The notes: generated by a model from the letters alone, not told the origin. Shown: positions 26,310 to 35,733, numbered from the stretch's first letter. The stretch: 64,000 nt of DNA from SYFT01 sp964471115 (GCA_964471115.1 CAYYFE010000004.1:62001-126000), one strand, 5' to 3'. A program made the numbers and translations.

Positions 26310-29300
26310 CTACCGCAGGCGCCCCAGCAGCTCCTTGACGGCCGCCTCGAGTTGTTCGTCGCGGCCCTTGCTGATGACCTCGTAGGTGGGCGCCACGCGC
26401 AAGTCCGGCGTGGTCTGCCAGTTCTCGAGGAACTTCTTCTCCGGATCCTTCACGCCCAGCGGCGGCGCGCCCCAGCGGATGCCCGTGTCGGGCAAGGTCG
26501 CCCAGCCGGCAAACGTGCACGTGCCCGGCACCGGCATGCCCACCAGCGTGCCCACCTTCATCGCCTGATACGCCCACGCGAAGCAGTGGCCGTCGCTGTA
26601 GTTGGCCTCGTTGACCAGCGCGACCGAGGGCTTCGTCCAGCGGAAGTTCGGCTCGAACCCCGTGCTGCGTCCGTCGGTCGTGTAGTCGAAGAAGTACTTG
26701 CCGGTGAGGAACATGTCGAGGTCGGCGACGAGATCGCCGCCGCCGTTGTTGCGCGTGTCGACCACCAGCCCGCGGCGCGACGCGAACTTGCCCAGCACTT
26801 CTTCGACCGTCGACCGGTAGGCGCCGTCGTTCATGCCGGGAATGTGCACGTAGCCCAGCTGGCCGTTGCTCAGCCGCTCCACTTCCGCCTCGTTGCGCTT
26901 GACCCAGCGCGTGTAGAGCAGGCTGTTCTGCGCCGCCAGCGTGATGGGCATCACCACCAGTTCCCGCGTGGCGCCCGCCGGGTCGGCCACGGTCAAGAGC
27001 GTCCGTCGCCCCGACCGCCGGTTGAGGTACTGCGCCAGATCGCGGTCGGCGGGGATGGGGTCGCCGTCGATCGCCTGGATGAGGGTGCCCGGCGTCACGT
27101 TCATGCCGGCCTTGTCGAGCGGGCCGCCCTTGATGACTTCGGCGACCTTGTAACCCGGGCCGCGATACGTTTCGTCGAAGAACACCCCCAGCGCCGCGGT
27201 GGCGTCCAGGTCGGCGCCCGTGCGCGTGTACGACGAGCCGGAGTGCGACACGTTGAGTTCGCCCAGCATCTCGGCCAGCAGCTCCGACATCTCGTAGTGG
27301 TTGCCGATGTGCGAGAGGTACTTCAGGTAGTCGGGCTTGACCTCATCCCAGTCCACGCCGTGCATCGACTTCGTGTAGAAGGTCTGCTTGGTGCGGCGCC
27401 ACACCGATTCGAACTGCGCCAGACGCTCGGCGGCCTGATCCTGGATCTTCTCGCCGTTGATTGCGATGGCGTCGCGCCGCCCGCTGGCCGGATCGATCTT
27501 CGAGATGCTGCCGTCCGACAGCAGGAAGAGCGCCTTCTGCTCCTTGTCCCACTGCAGGCTGCCGCTGTTGGCGTTGAGCGCGACCAGTTGTTTGGTCTCG
27601 CGGGTGCGCACGGTCGTCTGCCACAGGTTCAAGCCCCGCTCGAAGCGCGCCAGGTAATACAGGGTCTCGCCGTCCTTGCTCAGCACCGCGTCACCCAGTG
27701 AGGAGGAGTGAATCGTGAGCCGGGCCTTCCGCTCGCGCGCCTCGTCCAGTTCGAGCGCCAACGGCGCCGGTGCCGGCGTCGTGGCCGCCGGGTCCTTCTT
27801 CGCCGAGGCGTCGGTCTTGGCTTTGGCTTCCTCGGCCTCCTTCAGCAGCGCGAAGTCCTCCTTGCTGAGGCGGAACCGATCCCAGGCCTCCTGCGAGAAG
27901 AACATGCCGTACGCGTCGGCCTGCGCGCCGCCGGACTGCGCCACGGACTTCAGACCGTCGCGGTTGCTGAACCACAACATCGCCTTGCCGTCGGCGATCC
28001 ACCGGGCGCGGCTGTCGTTGAAGCCGCTCTGCGTCAGGTTGATTACCTGCCCCGACCCGTCCGCCTTGACCAGCCCGATCTCGCCAGGCGCCGTCCCGGG
28101 CACCGAGTAGTCGAAGAGCAGCCACTGGCTGTCCGGGCTCCACTGGAAGTACTGATCGTGGTCACCCATCGAGAACAGGTGCTGATCGGTCAGGAGCGTC
28201 CGCGCCTGCTTCGTCGCCATGTCGTACACCTTCAGCGTCATCCGGTTCTCGATGAACGCCAGCTGTTTGCCGTCCGGCGAGAACTGCGGCTGGTAGTTTT
28301 CGTTGGCGTTCGAGATCAGCGGCGTTTCGCGGATGACCGTGGACGCGTAGAAATGCAGTTCCTCGTCGCGTGTCCGGCGCGCCTCGATGATCTGCCAGCG
28401 CCCGCCGCGTTCCGAGGCGTACACCAAGGCCTTGCCGTCCGGCGAAAACGTCACGGACCGCTCACCCTCGGGCGTCTTCGTGATCTGCTTGGTCACGCCG
28501 CCCTCGACCGAGGTGACGAACACGTCACCGCGCGCGATGAACGCCACTTCCTTGCCCGAGGGCGCCACGGCGAGGTCGCTGGCGCCGTTGGTCACCGTCT
28601 GGACCCGTTCGTTGGTCGCCTTGGCGTCAGCGGCAATCGTCACGTTCACCTTGCGCGGCTGCTGTCCGGGCGCCATCGTATACAACGCGCCGTCGTAGCT
28701 GAACGACAACGTGCCGTTGGTGGCCGCCGTCAGGAAGCGGACGGGGCGCGCGCGGAACTGCGTCAGCTGCTGGGACTGGCCGCCGCCCACGGCCATGCGG
28801 TGGACGTTGAACGACCCGCTGGCCTCCGACAGGTAATAAAACGCGCGATCGTTGTCGGTGAACACCGGGTTGCGGTCTTCACCCTCGAACGTCGTGATCT
28901 TGCGGTGGGTGCCCGCCTGCGTGTCGTAGACCCAGACATCGCGCGTCACCGAACTCGTGTGGTGTTTGCGCCACGCGTTCTCCTGTCCTTTGCGGTCCTG
29001 ATAGAGCATGTAGCGGCCGTCGCGGCTGAACTGCACGTCCTCGGCCGGCGTGGTCAGCATCTGCGTCACCCGGCCGCCGGCCACCGGCACCTGGTACAGC
29101 TCCGTCATGTACGCGGCGGGGAAGCCGCGATGTTCCGCTGTGTCCATCCGCGCCGCGCCAAAGACGATGGAGCGGCCGTCCGGCGTGAACGCGTACGGTG
29201 ATTCGGCCGAGGAGTGATACGTCAGCCGGCGCGGCTCGCCGCCGGTCACCGGCACGATGAACAGATCGAAGTTGCCGTACCGGTCGCTGGCAAACGCGAT

Positions 29301-29543
29301 GTGCCGCCCGTCCGGACTCCAGACAGGCATGTAGTCATGCGCGTCATGTGCGGTCAACGGCCGCGCCGTGCCGCCGGCTGCCGGCACGAGGTACAGGTCG
29401 CCCTTGTAGGTGAAGGCGATCTGCGAGCCGTCCGGCGAGATGGCCGGGTAGCGGTTCCAGAGGGGTTCAGCCGCATCCTGTGCGGATGTGGTGGCCAGGG
29501 TGAGGACGAAAATCAGGGCGAGCGCTAAGAGGCGAAACCGCAT
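26310..29543 (-). CDS. Tricorn-like protease (S41 family) with beta-propellers and PDZ domain
   Basis: This 1077-residue protein has a signal peptide ending TTSAQ. Residues ~25-660 are propeller repeats (NRYPAISPDGSQIAFTYKGDLYLV; SPDGRHIAFASDRYGNFDLF; SPDGKQLAFIENR). A tricorn-type C1 region follows, then a PDZ domain (~790-880; VIKGGPLDKAGMNVTPGTLIQAIDG) and a C-terminal S41 serine protease domain. LVNEANYSDGHCF provides the catalytic Ser983, and GLVVDTRNNGGG precedes it. The order matches tricorn protease, which trims oligopeptides, but the signal peptide indicates periplasmic action. It is convergent with the permease, only 6 bp apart. Confidence 0.95.
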   Translation of the reverse strand: MRFRLLALALIFVLTLATTSAQDAAEPLWNRYPAISPDGSQIAFTYKGDLYLVPAAGGTARPLTAHDAHDYMPVWSPDGRHIAFASDRYGNFDLFIVPVTGGEPRRLTYHSSAESPYAFTPDGRSIVFGAARMDTAEHRGFPAAYMTELYQVPVAGGRVTQMLTTPAEDVQFSRDGRYMLYQDRKGQENAWRKHHTSSVTRDVWVYDTQAGTHRKITTFEGEDRNPVFTDNDRAFYYLSEASGSFNVHRMAVGGGQSQQLTQFRARPVRFLTAATNGTLSFSYDGALYTMAPGQQPRKVNVTIAADAKATNERVQTVTNGASDLAVAPSGKEVAFIARGDVFVTSVEGGVTKQITKTPEGERSVTFSPDGKALVYASERGGRWQIIEARRTRDEELHFYASTVIRETPLISNANENYQPQFSPDGKQLAFIENRMTLKVYDMATKQARTLLTDQHLFSMGDHDQYFQWSPDSQWLLFDYSVPGTAPGEIGLVKADGSGQVINLTQSGFNDSRARWIADGKAMLWFSNRDGLKSVAQSGGAQADAYGMFFSQEAWDRFRLSKEDFALLKEAEEAKAKTDASAKKDPAATTPAPAPLALELDEARERKARLTIHSSSLGDAVLSKDGETLYYLARFERGLNLWQTTVRTRETKQLVALNANSGSLQWDKEQKALFLLSDGSISKIDPASGRRDAIAINGEKIQDQAAERLAQFESVWRRTKQTFYTKSMHGVDWDEVKPDYLKYLSHIGNHYEMSELLAEMLGELNVSHSGSSYTRTGADLDATAALGVFFDETYRGPGYKVAEVIKGGPLDKAGMNVTPGTLIQAIDGDPIPADRDLAQYLNRRSGRRTLLTVADPAGATRELVVMPITLAAQNSLLYTRWVKRNEAEVERLSNGQLGYVHIPGMNDGAYRSTVEEVLGKFASRRGLVVDTRNNGGGDLVADLDMFLTGKYFFDYTTDGRSTGFEPNFRWTKPSVALVNEANYSDGHCFAWAYQAMKVGTLVGMPVPGTCTFAGWATLPDTGIRWGAPPLGVKDPEKKFLENWQTTPDLRVAPTYEVISKGRDEQLEAAVKELLGRLR

Positions 29544-29572
29544 GCCCCCTATCGTAAATGAGGCGCTATACC

Positions 29573-29628
29573 TATTTCCTTATTTCCTCATTTCCCCGTT
29601 TCCCCATTTCTTCATTTCCTCATTTCAG
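29573..29628. repeat. Octanucleotide tandem repeat (YATTTCCY)x7
   Basis: Seven copies of an 8-bp unit, variants of TATTTCCT and CATTTCCC, lie between the tricorn gene start and the symporter end. The last copies contain the TGA stop of the symporter gene (29620-29622, read on the minus strand) and its last two or three codons. Confidence 0.9.
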
Positions 29629-30939
29629 AGGTGGCACGTCCGCGGCCGTCCACGATCCTTCGTTCTTGGCCACCCAGGCGCAGGCGGTCAGGTCCGAAAA
29701 CACGTTGACCGTGGTGCGCGACATGTCCAGAATCCGGTCGACGCCGAGCACAATCGCAATCCCTTCACCCGGCACCCCGAACATCGTCAGAATGCCGACC
29801 AGCAGCGGAATCGAGCCGCCCGGCACACCCGCAGCGCCGATGGCCGTGATGACCGACATGATCATGACGATAGCCATCTGGGGAATCGTCAGATCCACAT
29901 TGAAGATCTCGGCCAGGAAGATGACGGTGATGCCTTCGAAGATCGCCGTGCCGTTCATGCACATCGTTGAGCCGATGGGCAGGACGAAGCCGGCGACCTT
30001 GCGCGGAATGCCGAGTTGGCTCTCGGAGACGGCCAGGCCGGTCGGCAGCGTGGCACTGCTCGAACTGGTGGAGAACGCCGTGATGAGCGCGGCCTTGACC
30101 CGCGAGACGAACAACATCGGCGAGATGCCGACGGCCAGTCGAAGCACGGCGAACAAGGTGATGCCCACGTGCAGCGCGAGCGCCAAGAGGACCGTGAGGA
30201 CGAACGCCGCCACCGCGATCATCAGGTCGAACCCGAATCGTGACGAGACGGTGAAGATCAGGCAGGCGACGCCATAGGGCGCCAGACCCATCGCGAAGCC
30301 GATGATCTTGATGACCACCTCGTTCAGGGCCTCCAGCCAGTCGATCATCGGTTTCGACTTCTCAACGGCCATCAGCGTCAACGCCGCGCCGAACATCAGG
30401 CCGAAGAAGATGATCGCCAGCATGTCGGTGTTGGCCGCCGCCTGAATCGGGTTGCGCGGGACGATGTTGATGAACGTCTCGGGCCCGAACTTCGCCGTCG
30501 TTGCGGCCGCCTCCACGCGCGTGGAGGCGTCGCCGGCGAACCGTTCCATCAGTTCGGCGCGGGTTTCGGGCACCACGCGTTCCCAGGGCCGCATCACGTT
30601 GACGACGACCAGGCCCAGGGTGGCGGCCAGGCACGTCGTGACGAAGAAGTAGCCGATGGCCTTGCCGCCGACCCGGCCGACCTTCCGGATATCGCCCAGT
30701 CCGGCGACGCCCAGCGCGATCGATGCAAAGACGAGTGGCATGACCACCATGAACAACATGCGCAGGAACACCTGGCCGACGGGCACCGCGATGTAACGGT
30801 TCACCCATTCCACCGTCGGGTTGTCGACGCCGACGGTCAGATTGGTGGCCACGCCGGCCACGAGCCCGGCCGCCAGGCCGAGCAGGATCTTGGTGTGGAG
30901 AGGGAGTCCCTTGCCCGAGTGTGCGATCGATTCGCTCAT
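29620..30939 (-). CDS. Dicarboxylate/amino acid:cation symporter (DAACS, GltP/DctA family)
   Basis: This 439-residue transporter starts at an ATG with AGGA five bases upstream. The serine-rich hairpin STSSSSATLPTGLAVSE (HP1) and the sequence SVITAIGAAGVPGGSIPLLVG (HP2) are family signatures, as is GSTMCMNGTAIFEG in helix 7 and DRILDMSRTTVNV in helix 8. It couples uptake of C4-dicarboxylates or acidic amino acids to Na+ or H+. A long loop (~residues 135-170) between early helices is present. The neighbouring amidohydrolase gene ends 19 bp upstream in the same orientation. Confidence 0.94.
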   Translation of the reverse strand: MSESIAHSGKGLPLHTKILLGLAAGLVAGVATNLTVGVDNPTVEWVNRYIAVPVGQVFLRMLFMVVMPLVFASIALGVAGLGDIRKVGRVGGKAIGYFFVTTCLAATLGLVVVNVMRPWERVVPETRAELMERFAGDASTRVEAAATTAKFGPETFINIVPRNPIQAAANTDMLAIIFFGLMFGAALTLMAVEKSKPMIDWLEALNEVVIKIIGFAMGLAPYGVACLIFTVSSRFGFDLMIAVAAFVLTVLLALALHVGITLFAVLRLAVGISPMLFVSRVKAALITAFSTSSSSATLPTGLAVSESQLGIPRKVAGFVLPIGSTMCMNGTAIFEGITVIFLAEIFNVDLTIPQMAIVMIMSVITAIGAAGVPGGSIPLLVGILTMFGVPGEGIAIVLGVDRILDMSRTTVNVFSDLTACAWVAKNEGSWTAADVPPLK

Positions 30940-30958
30940 GTGTTCCTGCTTTGTCCGT

Positions 30959-32596
30959 CTACTTCTTGGCCCGCTCGGCCTTCTGTTTCTCAACCATCGT
31001 GGCCACGTCGGCCATCAGTTTCTTGGCGTCGTAGACGATGCCGTCCTTGATCGTCCATTTCACGCCGCCGATGCGCTCCACCTGTTCGGTCTCGTCGTTC
31101 AGTTTCACCGCGCCGTTGCCGTACAGCACCTTGAGGTTGTGCAGCGGGTTCTGATCGACCAGCACGAGGTCGGCCAGCTTGCCGGTCTTGACGACGCCGA
31201 ACTCGACGGGCTGCTTGCGCCACTCCGACAGCGTGTCCGCGCCGTTCATCGTGGCCGCCTGGAAGACCTCCAGCGGATGGAAGCCGGCTTCCTGCAGCAT
31301 CTCGAGTTCCAGCACGTAGCCGAAGCCGTAGGTCTGGTAGATGAAGCCCGAGTCGGAACCCGTGGTCACGCGGCCGCCCATCTTCTTGTAGTCGTTCACC
31401 AGCTTGAACCACACCTGGTAGAAGTTCTTCCACGCGATTTCGTCGTGGGTCGTCCAGTCGAACCAGTACGACCCGTGGGCGCGGCGGCTGGGCGTGTAGA
31501 AGTCCATCAGCGACGGCAACGTGTACTTGTCGTGATAGTCGGCCTCGCGCGCGCGCATGACGTCGCGGCCGGCCGAATAAATCGTCATCGTCGGATCAAA
31601 CGTCGTGCCCAGCTTCAGGTGCTCCTGCAGGTAGGCCTTCCACTCGGGCGAGCCGGGTTCGTGAATCTGATTCCACAAACGGGCGACCTGGCCGAAGCGA
31701 TGCTGCTCGTCGTTGGCGTTCATGTCCACCGGCCAGTCCTGCACGACGGTGTCCTTGAGGAGCGACTCGAAGTGGCCGTAGAAGTGCGTCACGGTGTCCA
31801 GGCCCACCCGCGCCGCGTCGATGGCGTTCATCTGCGCCACGCCGCCCTGCTGCAGGTGCGCCGTGGTGCCCAGGCCGTGTTTGTGGGCCTCATCGATGAC
31901 GGCTTCCATCACGGGCGGGTCCATCGCGCCGAGCTTCAGGCAGTCGAGGGTGTTCGCATTCTGGCGCACCCATTCACGGACGCCTTCCGGCGAGTTGCCG
32001 CCGCCGGGCCGCTGGCAGTTGAAGATGCGCGGGGCCGCGATCTCGTTCTTTTCGCTGCGCGCCCGTTCGCTGACGCTGAACTGGTTCGACCCCAGCGCGA
32101 CGCCGCGGACGGTCGTGACACCGTGCGCGAGCCAGAGTTTGTACGCGTACTCGGCGTCCTGGTTCTTCGGCGCGCCGCCGGCGTGCACGTGCAGGTCGAC
32201 GAAGCCGGGCATCAGATACATGCCCGTGCCGTCGATCTCGTGGTCAGCGGCCTGTGCCGCGCCCTGGCGGCCGCCCCGGGCGCCCTGACGTCCCGGCGCC
32301 GGCGCGGTCTGCCGCAGCCCTGGCGTGCCCGCGCTCTGGATCGCCTGAATGCGGTTGCCCGACACGATGACGTTCATCGGGCCGTAGGGCGGACCACCCG
32401 TGCCGTCGATGATCATCACGTTGCGGATGACCAGGCGGTTGAACGGCCCGACGCCCTCACCGGCGGCGCGCGCCGGCGCGGGGTTGAGTCCCGCCTGCGC
32501 CTCGAGCGGCGCTTCCGCCGGCGCCAGCATCAGACCCGCGGCCGCCAGGCCCACACAGACACCACCCACGATCAACGAACGCCAGTGTTTCGTCAT
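30959..32596 (-). CDS. Secreted amidohydrolase, paralogue B
   Basis: This 545-residue protein has a signal sequence (LIVGGVCVGLAAAGLMLA). Metal ligands follow the amidohydrolase pattern: FVDLHVHAGG, LKLGAMDPP, TAHLQQ, THFYGHFE, TGSDSGF. Long blocks are near-identical to the 21688-23292 protein, for example EAGFHPLEV, NDYKKMGGRVT and GGVKWTIKDGIVYDAKKL, so the two are paralogues. A Gly/Gln/Arg-rich insertion (~residues 95-115) is specific to this copy. The substrate is unknown; location beside a dicarboxylate/amino-acid symporter would fit breakdown of a peptide-like or cyclic amide compound. Confidence 0.9.
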   Translation of the reverse strand: MTKHWRSLIVGGVCVGLAAAGLMLAPAEAPLEAQAGLNPAPARAAGEGVGPFNRLVIRNVMIIDGTGGPPYGPMNVIVSGNRIQAIQSAGTPGLRQTAPAPGRQGARGGRQGAAQAADHEIDGTGMYLMPGFVDLHVHAGGAPKNQDAEYAYKLWLAHGVTTVRGVALGSNQFSVSERARSEKNEIAAPRIFNCQRPGGGNSPEGVREWVRQNANTLDCLKLGAMDPPVMEAVIDEAHKHGLGTTAHLQQGGVAQMNAIDAARVGLDTVTHFYGHFESLLKDTVVQDWPVDMNANDEQHRFGQVARLWNQIHEPGSPEWKAYLQEHLKLGTTFDPTMTIYSAGRDVMRAREADYHDKYTLPSLMDFYTPSRRAHGSYWFDWTTHDEIAWKNFYQVWFKLVNDYKKMGGRVTTGSDSGFIYQTYGFGYVLELEMLQEAGFHPLEVFQAATMNGADTLSEWRKQPVEFGVVKTGKLADLVLVDQNPLHNLKVLYGNGAVKLNDETEQVERIGGVKWTIKDGIVYDAKKLMADVATMVEKQKAERAKK

Positions 32597-32625
32597 TGGT
32601 CACCGCCCTCCGGTGCGGGGATTAT

Positions 32626-32680
32626 ATGAGCTCGGAGGTCATTTCCCGTGGTCGCAGAGGGAAATGACCTCCGAGCTCAT
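32626..32680. repeat. Palindromic element, third copy of the his-operon family; carries the SDR gene stop codon
   Basis: Perfect 22-bp arms (32626-32647 and 32659-32680) surround an 11-base loop. Each arm contains the unit AAATGA-GC-TCGG-AGGT-CATTT or its inverse, matching 16 of 21 positions with the unit in the hisD/hisC elements. The TGA of the SDR gene (32677-32679) lies in the right arm. There is no T-run; a dispersed repeat is the better reading than a plain terminator. Confidence 0.85.
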
Positions 32681-33582
32681 TTTCCTGCCGCGTCCCGCAT
32701 CGCCGCGCCGATCTCGGGATACTGGAACTGGAAGCCCATCTCCAGCGCCCGTCGAGGCACGACACGCTGACCGGACAACAAGGCCGGTCCTGCCATCTCG
32801 CCCACGATGATTCGCAGCGCGAACCCGGGCACCGGCAGCCAGCTGGGCCGCCCCAGTGCGGCGCCGAGCGCCTTCGAGAACTCCGCATTCGTCGACGGGT
32901 GCGGCGCGGTGCCGTTGAACACGCCGGAGGCATCGTCGCGCCGCAGCAACCAGACGACCAGTTCAATCCAGTCCCGCAGGTGAATCCATGACATCACCTG
33001 GCGGCCCGATCCCAGCGGACCGCCGACGAAGAACTGGAACGGCGGAATCATCTTCTGCAAGGCCCCGCCCCGGCGATCCAGCACGATGCCCGTGCGCAGA
33101 ATGACGACGCGGAGGCCGAGCGCCGAGGCGGCGTGTGCTTCCGCCTCCCAGTCGACGGCCAGCGTCGACATGAAGTCGGAGCCCGGCGGCGCGGATTCAT
33201 CGAGCGGCGGGCCGTCGGTCGGCTGGGGTCCGTAGAAGCCGACCGCCGAGCCTGACAGAAACACTTTCGGCCGGGTCTCGGCGTCCCGCATCGCGCCCAC
33301 AAGCAGCCGGGTCGACGTGATCCGGCTCTGCCGCAGTTCTTCCTTGCGCGCCGCGGACCACCGGCGATCGGCGATGCCCGCGCCGGCCATGTTGACGACG
33401 CCGTCGGCGCCGTCAATCGCGCGGCGCCAGTCGTCGCCGTCGGGCCACGAGATCTGCCTCACGCCGCCGGTGGCCCTGGCGCGTCCCCGCGTCAGGACCA
33501 CGACGTCGTGGCCCTGCGCAATCAGTTCCTGGGACAGCGCCTGGCCCAGAAACCCCGTGCCGCCCGCGATGACGTACCGCAT
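32677..33582 (-). CDS. TIGR01777-type SDR-family NAD(P)-dependent epimerase
   Basis: This 301-residue protein has the Rossmann start MRYVIAGGTGFLGQALSQEL, VVNMAGAGIADRRWS, and the C-terminal DUF1731 region EMGFQFQYPEIGAAMRDAAG, which together define the TIGR01777/SDR39U1 group (YfcH-like). SAVGFYG replaces the usual YxxxK environment, as is common in the group. The substrate is unknown. ATG 33582 overlaps the TGA of the upstream transporter by one base, so the two are coupled. The last codon and stop are formed by a palindromic element. Confidence 0.92.
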   Translation of the reverse strand: MRYVIAGGTGFLGQALSQELIAQGHDVVVLTRGRARATGGVRQISWPDGDDWRRAIDGADGVVNMAGAGIADRRWSAARKEELRQSRITSTRLLVGAMRDAETRPKVFLSGSAVGFYGPQPTDGPPLDESAPPGSDFMSTLAVDWEAEAHAASALGLRVVILRTGIVLDRRGGALQKMIPPFQFFVGGPLGSGRQVMSWIHLRDWIELVVWLLRRDDASGVFNGTAPHPSTNAEFSKALGAALGRPSWLPVPGFALRIIVGEMAGPALLSGQRVVPRRALEMGFQFQYPEIGAAMRDAAGK

Positions 33583-34868
33583 CACGCCTCCGCCGCCGCG
33601 CGCTGGCCCTCGGCGACGTCCACACGCGCCAGCAGGATCATGCCCAGCACGAAGAAGACGGTGAGTGACAGGATCGCCGCGCGGCTTGATCCGTTGCCCG
33701 AGATGATCGCAAACAAGGCCGGTCCCAGGATGCCGGCATACCGTTCAAAGACACTGAAGAAGGCGAAGAACTCGGACGCCTTGGCCTTCGGGATCATCGA
33801 CGCGTACAGGGAGCGGCTCAGGGCCTGGGTGCCGCCCTGCACCACCCCCACGGCGACCGCCAGCGCGTAGAAGTGCGCGGCGGACGTCATGTAGTACCCG
33901 AGCACCGTGATGCCGAGATACACGGTGAGCCCCACGAAGATGCCGCGCTTGGCGCCGATGCGGCCGGCGAGGCTGCCGAACAGGAACGAACACGGCACGC
34001 CGATGAACTGGACGAGCAACAGCGCCGTGATCATCGCGCTCGTGTCGATGCCGATGCCTTCTCCGTACAGCACCGCCACGCGGATGATCGTCTGCACGCC
34101 GTCGTTGTAGAGGAAAAACGCCAGCAGCATCAGCAGGGCCTGTTTGTACCGGCGCAACTCGCGGAACGTTTCGGCCAGCTTGTGAAAGGCCTCACGCACA
34201 GAGCCCGCCACCGTCGTGGCCGTGCCGGGCCGCTCGATTCGCGGTTCCGGCACGCGGCGAAGCACCGGCATCGAAAACCACAGCCACCACACGCCGACGC
34301 TCACCAGCGACAGCCGCGTGGCCATGCCGGCATCCGGAATGCCGAACCAGCCCGGCTGTTGAATCATCAGCACGTTGATGAGGAGCAGGACGCCCCCGCC
34401 GACATACCCCGTGGCGTACCCGGCCGTGGAGACCCGGTCGAGTTCCTCCGGCCGCGCGATGAACGGCAACAGCGATTCGTAGAACACGATGCTGCCGGCT
34501 ACGGCGATGTTGCCGACCGCAAAGAGCATCAGGGCGAGCCGGTATTCCCCGTCGCCGATCCACCACATGCCGCAGGTCGCCGCCACGCCGACGCTCATGA
34601 ACGCGGCCAGCAGGCGCTTCTTGACCGGTTTGGCGTCGGCAATCGCGCCCAGCACCGGGGCGATCAGGGCCATCACGACAATCGCGAAGGTCGTGGCCCA
34701 CAGGTAGTAACTGTCCGCGGTGTTTTCGTCGAGACCCGACGCGGCGACCTGCTTGAAGTAGATGGGGAAGACGCCCGCGATGATCGTGGTCTGGAATGCG
34801 GAGTTGGCCCAGTCATACATCGCCCAGGCGCGCAGCTCCGGGCGATCGAGGCCGAGACGCGTCAGCAC
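33582..34868 (-). CDS. MFS transporter, UMF1 (Atg22-like) family
   Basis: This 428-residue, twelve-helix transporter starts at GTG. The N-terminal AWAMYDWANSAFQTTIIAGVFPIYFKQVA and GAIADAKPVKKRLLAAF are diagnostic of the UMF1/Atg22 group. Later YNDGVQTIIRVAVLYG and GVVQGGTQALSRSLYASMIPKAKASEFFAFFSVFERYAG are also conserved there. Eukaryotic Atg22 exports amino acids from vacuoles; bacterial substrates are not established. It is followed by the overlapping SDR gene. Confidence 0.92.
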   Translation of the reverse strand: MLTRLGLDRPELRAWAMYDWANSAFQTTIIAGVFPIYFKQVAASGLDENTADSYYLWATTFAIVVMALIAPVLGAIADAKPVKKRLLAAFMSVGVAATCGMWWIGDGEYRLALMLFAVGNIAVAGSIVFYESLLPFIARPEELDRVSTAGYATGYVGGGVLLLINVLMIQQPGWFGIPDAGMATRLSLVSVGVWWLWFSMPVLRRVPEPRIERPGTATTVAGSVREAFHKLAETFRELRRYKQALLMLLAFFLYNDGVQTIIRVAVLYGEGIGIDTSAMITALLLVQFIGVPCSFLFGSLAGRIGAKRGIFVGLTVYLGITVLGYYMTSAAHFYALAVAVGVVQGGTQALSRSLYASMIPKAKASEFFAFFSVFERYAGILGPALFAIISGNGSSRAAILSLTVFFVLGMILLARVDVAEGQRAAAEA

Positions 34869-34908
34869 CGGGCAAGTCTATACCCGGTGCGCGCATCAGG
34901 GTTTCGGG

Positions 34909-34926
34909 TAGGGTTTCGAAACCCTA
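34909..34926. repeat. 18-bp perfect palindrome TAGGGTTTCGAAACCCTA holding a stop codon
   Basis: This self-complementary sequence sits between the UMF1 and DUF4097 genes. A further GGGTTTCG copy directly precedes it (34899-34906). The DUF4097 TAG stop (34924-34926 on the minus strand) is its end. It may be an operator, a terminator half or a dispersed repeat. Confidence 0.7.
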
Positions 34927-35706
34927 TTTCGTCAGTCGGAGGTTGCCCGAGAACGACTTGAACGCCAGGGTACGGCCGGCGCCTCCAGGCAGGTCGGCGC
35001 GGATGTTGCGGCGGCTGGTCGACCGCAGGGTCACCGGGAAGTCGACATTGAGCGCGCCGCTGAACGTGCTCAGCGCCACTTCGCCGCGGGCGTTCTCCGC
35101 CACGCGGACCCGCATCTCCCCGCTGAACGTCTCGAGCGACAGGGTGGGCGACGTGCCGTGGCCGGTCGCGTCCACCTGAATCGTTCCCGAGAACGTCTCT
35201 GCCTCAAACGGATTGCGGCTGCCCGTGGATTCGATGTCGCCGGAGAACGTCTTCAGGCGCTGTTCACCGGTGATGCCCGTGATGATCAGATCGCTCGAAA
35301 ACGCCTCAATCTCCAGGCGCGCGGATGCCGGCACCTGGATGTCGAATCGTGTGTCGACCACGTTGTTATTGCCATCTTCGTCGCGCCACCGGCGGTCGTC
35401 GTCACGATCCCGTTCGTTGGCGTTGACCTCGATGGTCGATCCCGAGGTCTCGACGGTCAGCCGAACCTCCTTGAGCCGATCCGCCCGCCCGGTGCGAACC
35501 GCCTTCATCACGAAATCCCGGCCCGACCCGGCCGTGATGCGGACCTCGCCCGAGAAGTTCTTCAGGCGCAGCGTGCCGTTGCTCGGAAACGGAAGCGTGC
35601 GATCGACGGTCTCCGTCTGTCGCTGCGCCAGCGCCGCCGCCGGCACGAGCAACATCGCCACCAAACCAATCGCTGCTGAGATCGTCCGTCGTGTCTTGAT
35701 CATCAT
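34924..35706 (-). CDS. DUF4097 family beta-strand repeat protein, FSG type
   Basis: This 260-residue secreted protein has a signal peptide ending PAAALAQ. The body is a beta-helix-like repeat in which each turn carries the tripeptide FSG (KNFSGEVRI, KTFSGDIES, ETFSGTIQV, ETFSGEMRV, STFSGALNV, KSFSGNLRL), the signature of DUF4097 adhesin-like proteins. A charged loop NERDRDDDRRWRDEDGNN interrupts it near 95-112. The ATG at 35706 has GGGGA very close; the next ATG, one codon on, has better spacing. It forms a same-strand pair with the SNGS-type paralogue upstream, 27 bp away. The role is unknown, probably envelope-associated. Confidence 0.88.
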   Translation of the reverse strand: MMIKTRRTISAAIGLVAMLLVPAAALAQRQTETVDRTLPFPSNGTLRLKNFSGEVRITAGSGRDFVMKAVRTGRADRLKEVRLTVETSGSTIEVNANERDRDDDRRWRDEDGNNNVVDTRFDIQVPASARLEIEAFSSDLIITGITGEQRLKTFSGDIESTGSRNPFEAETFSGTIQVDATGHGTSPTLSLETFSGEMRVRVAENARGEVALSTFSGALNVDFPVTLRSTSRRNIRADLPGGAGRTLAFKSFSGNLRLTK

Positions 35707-35733
35707 CTTCCCCTGTGGACCCTGTGGACCCTG

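Noticed and set aside
32626..32680. Reading this palindrome only as a terminator
   Set aside because: The arms match the his-operon repeats in sequence and no T-run follows; a terminator effect remains possible but does not explain the shared sequence.
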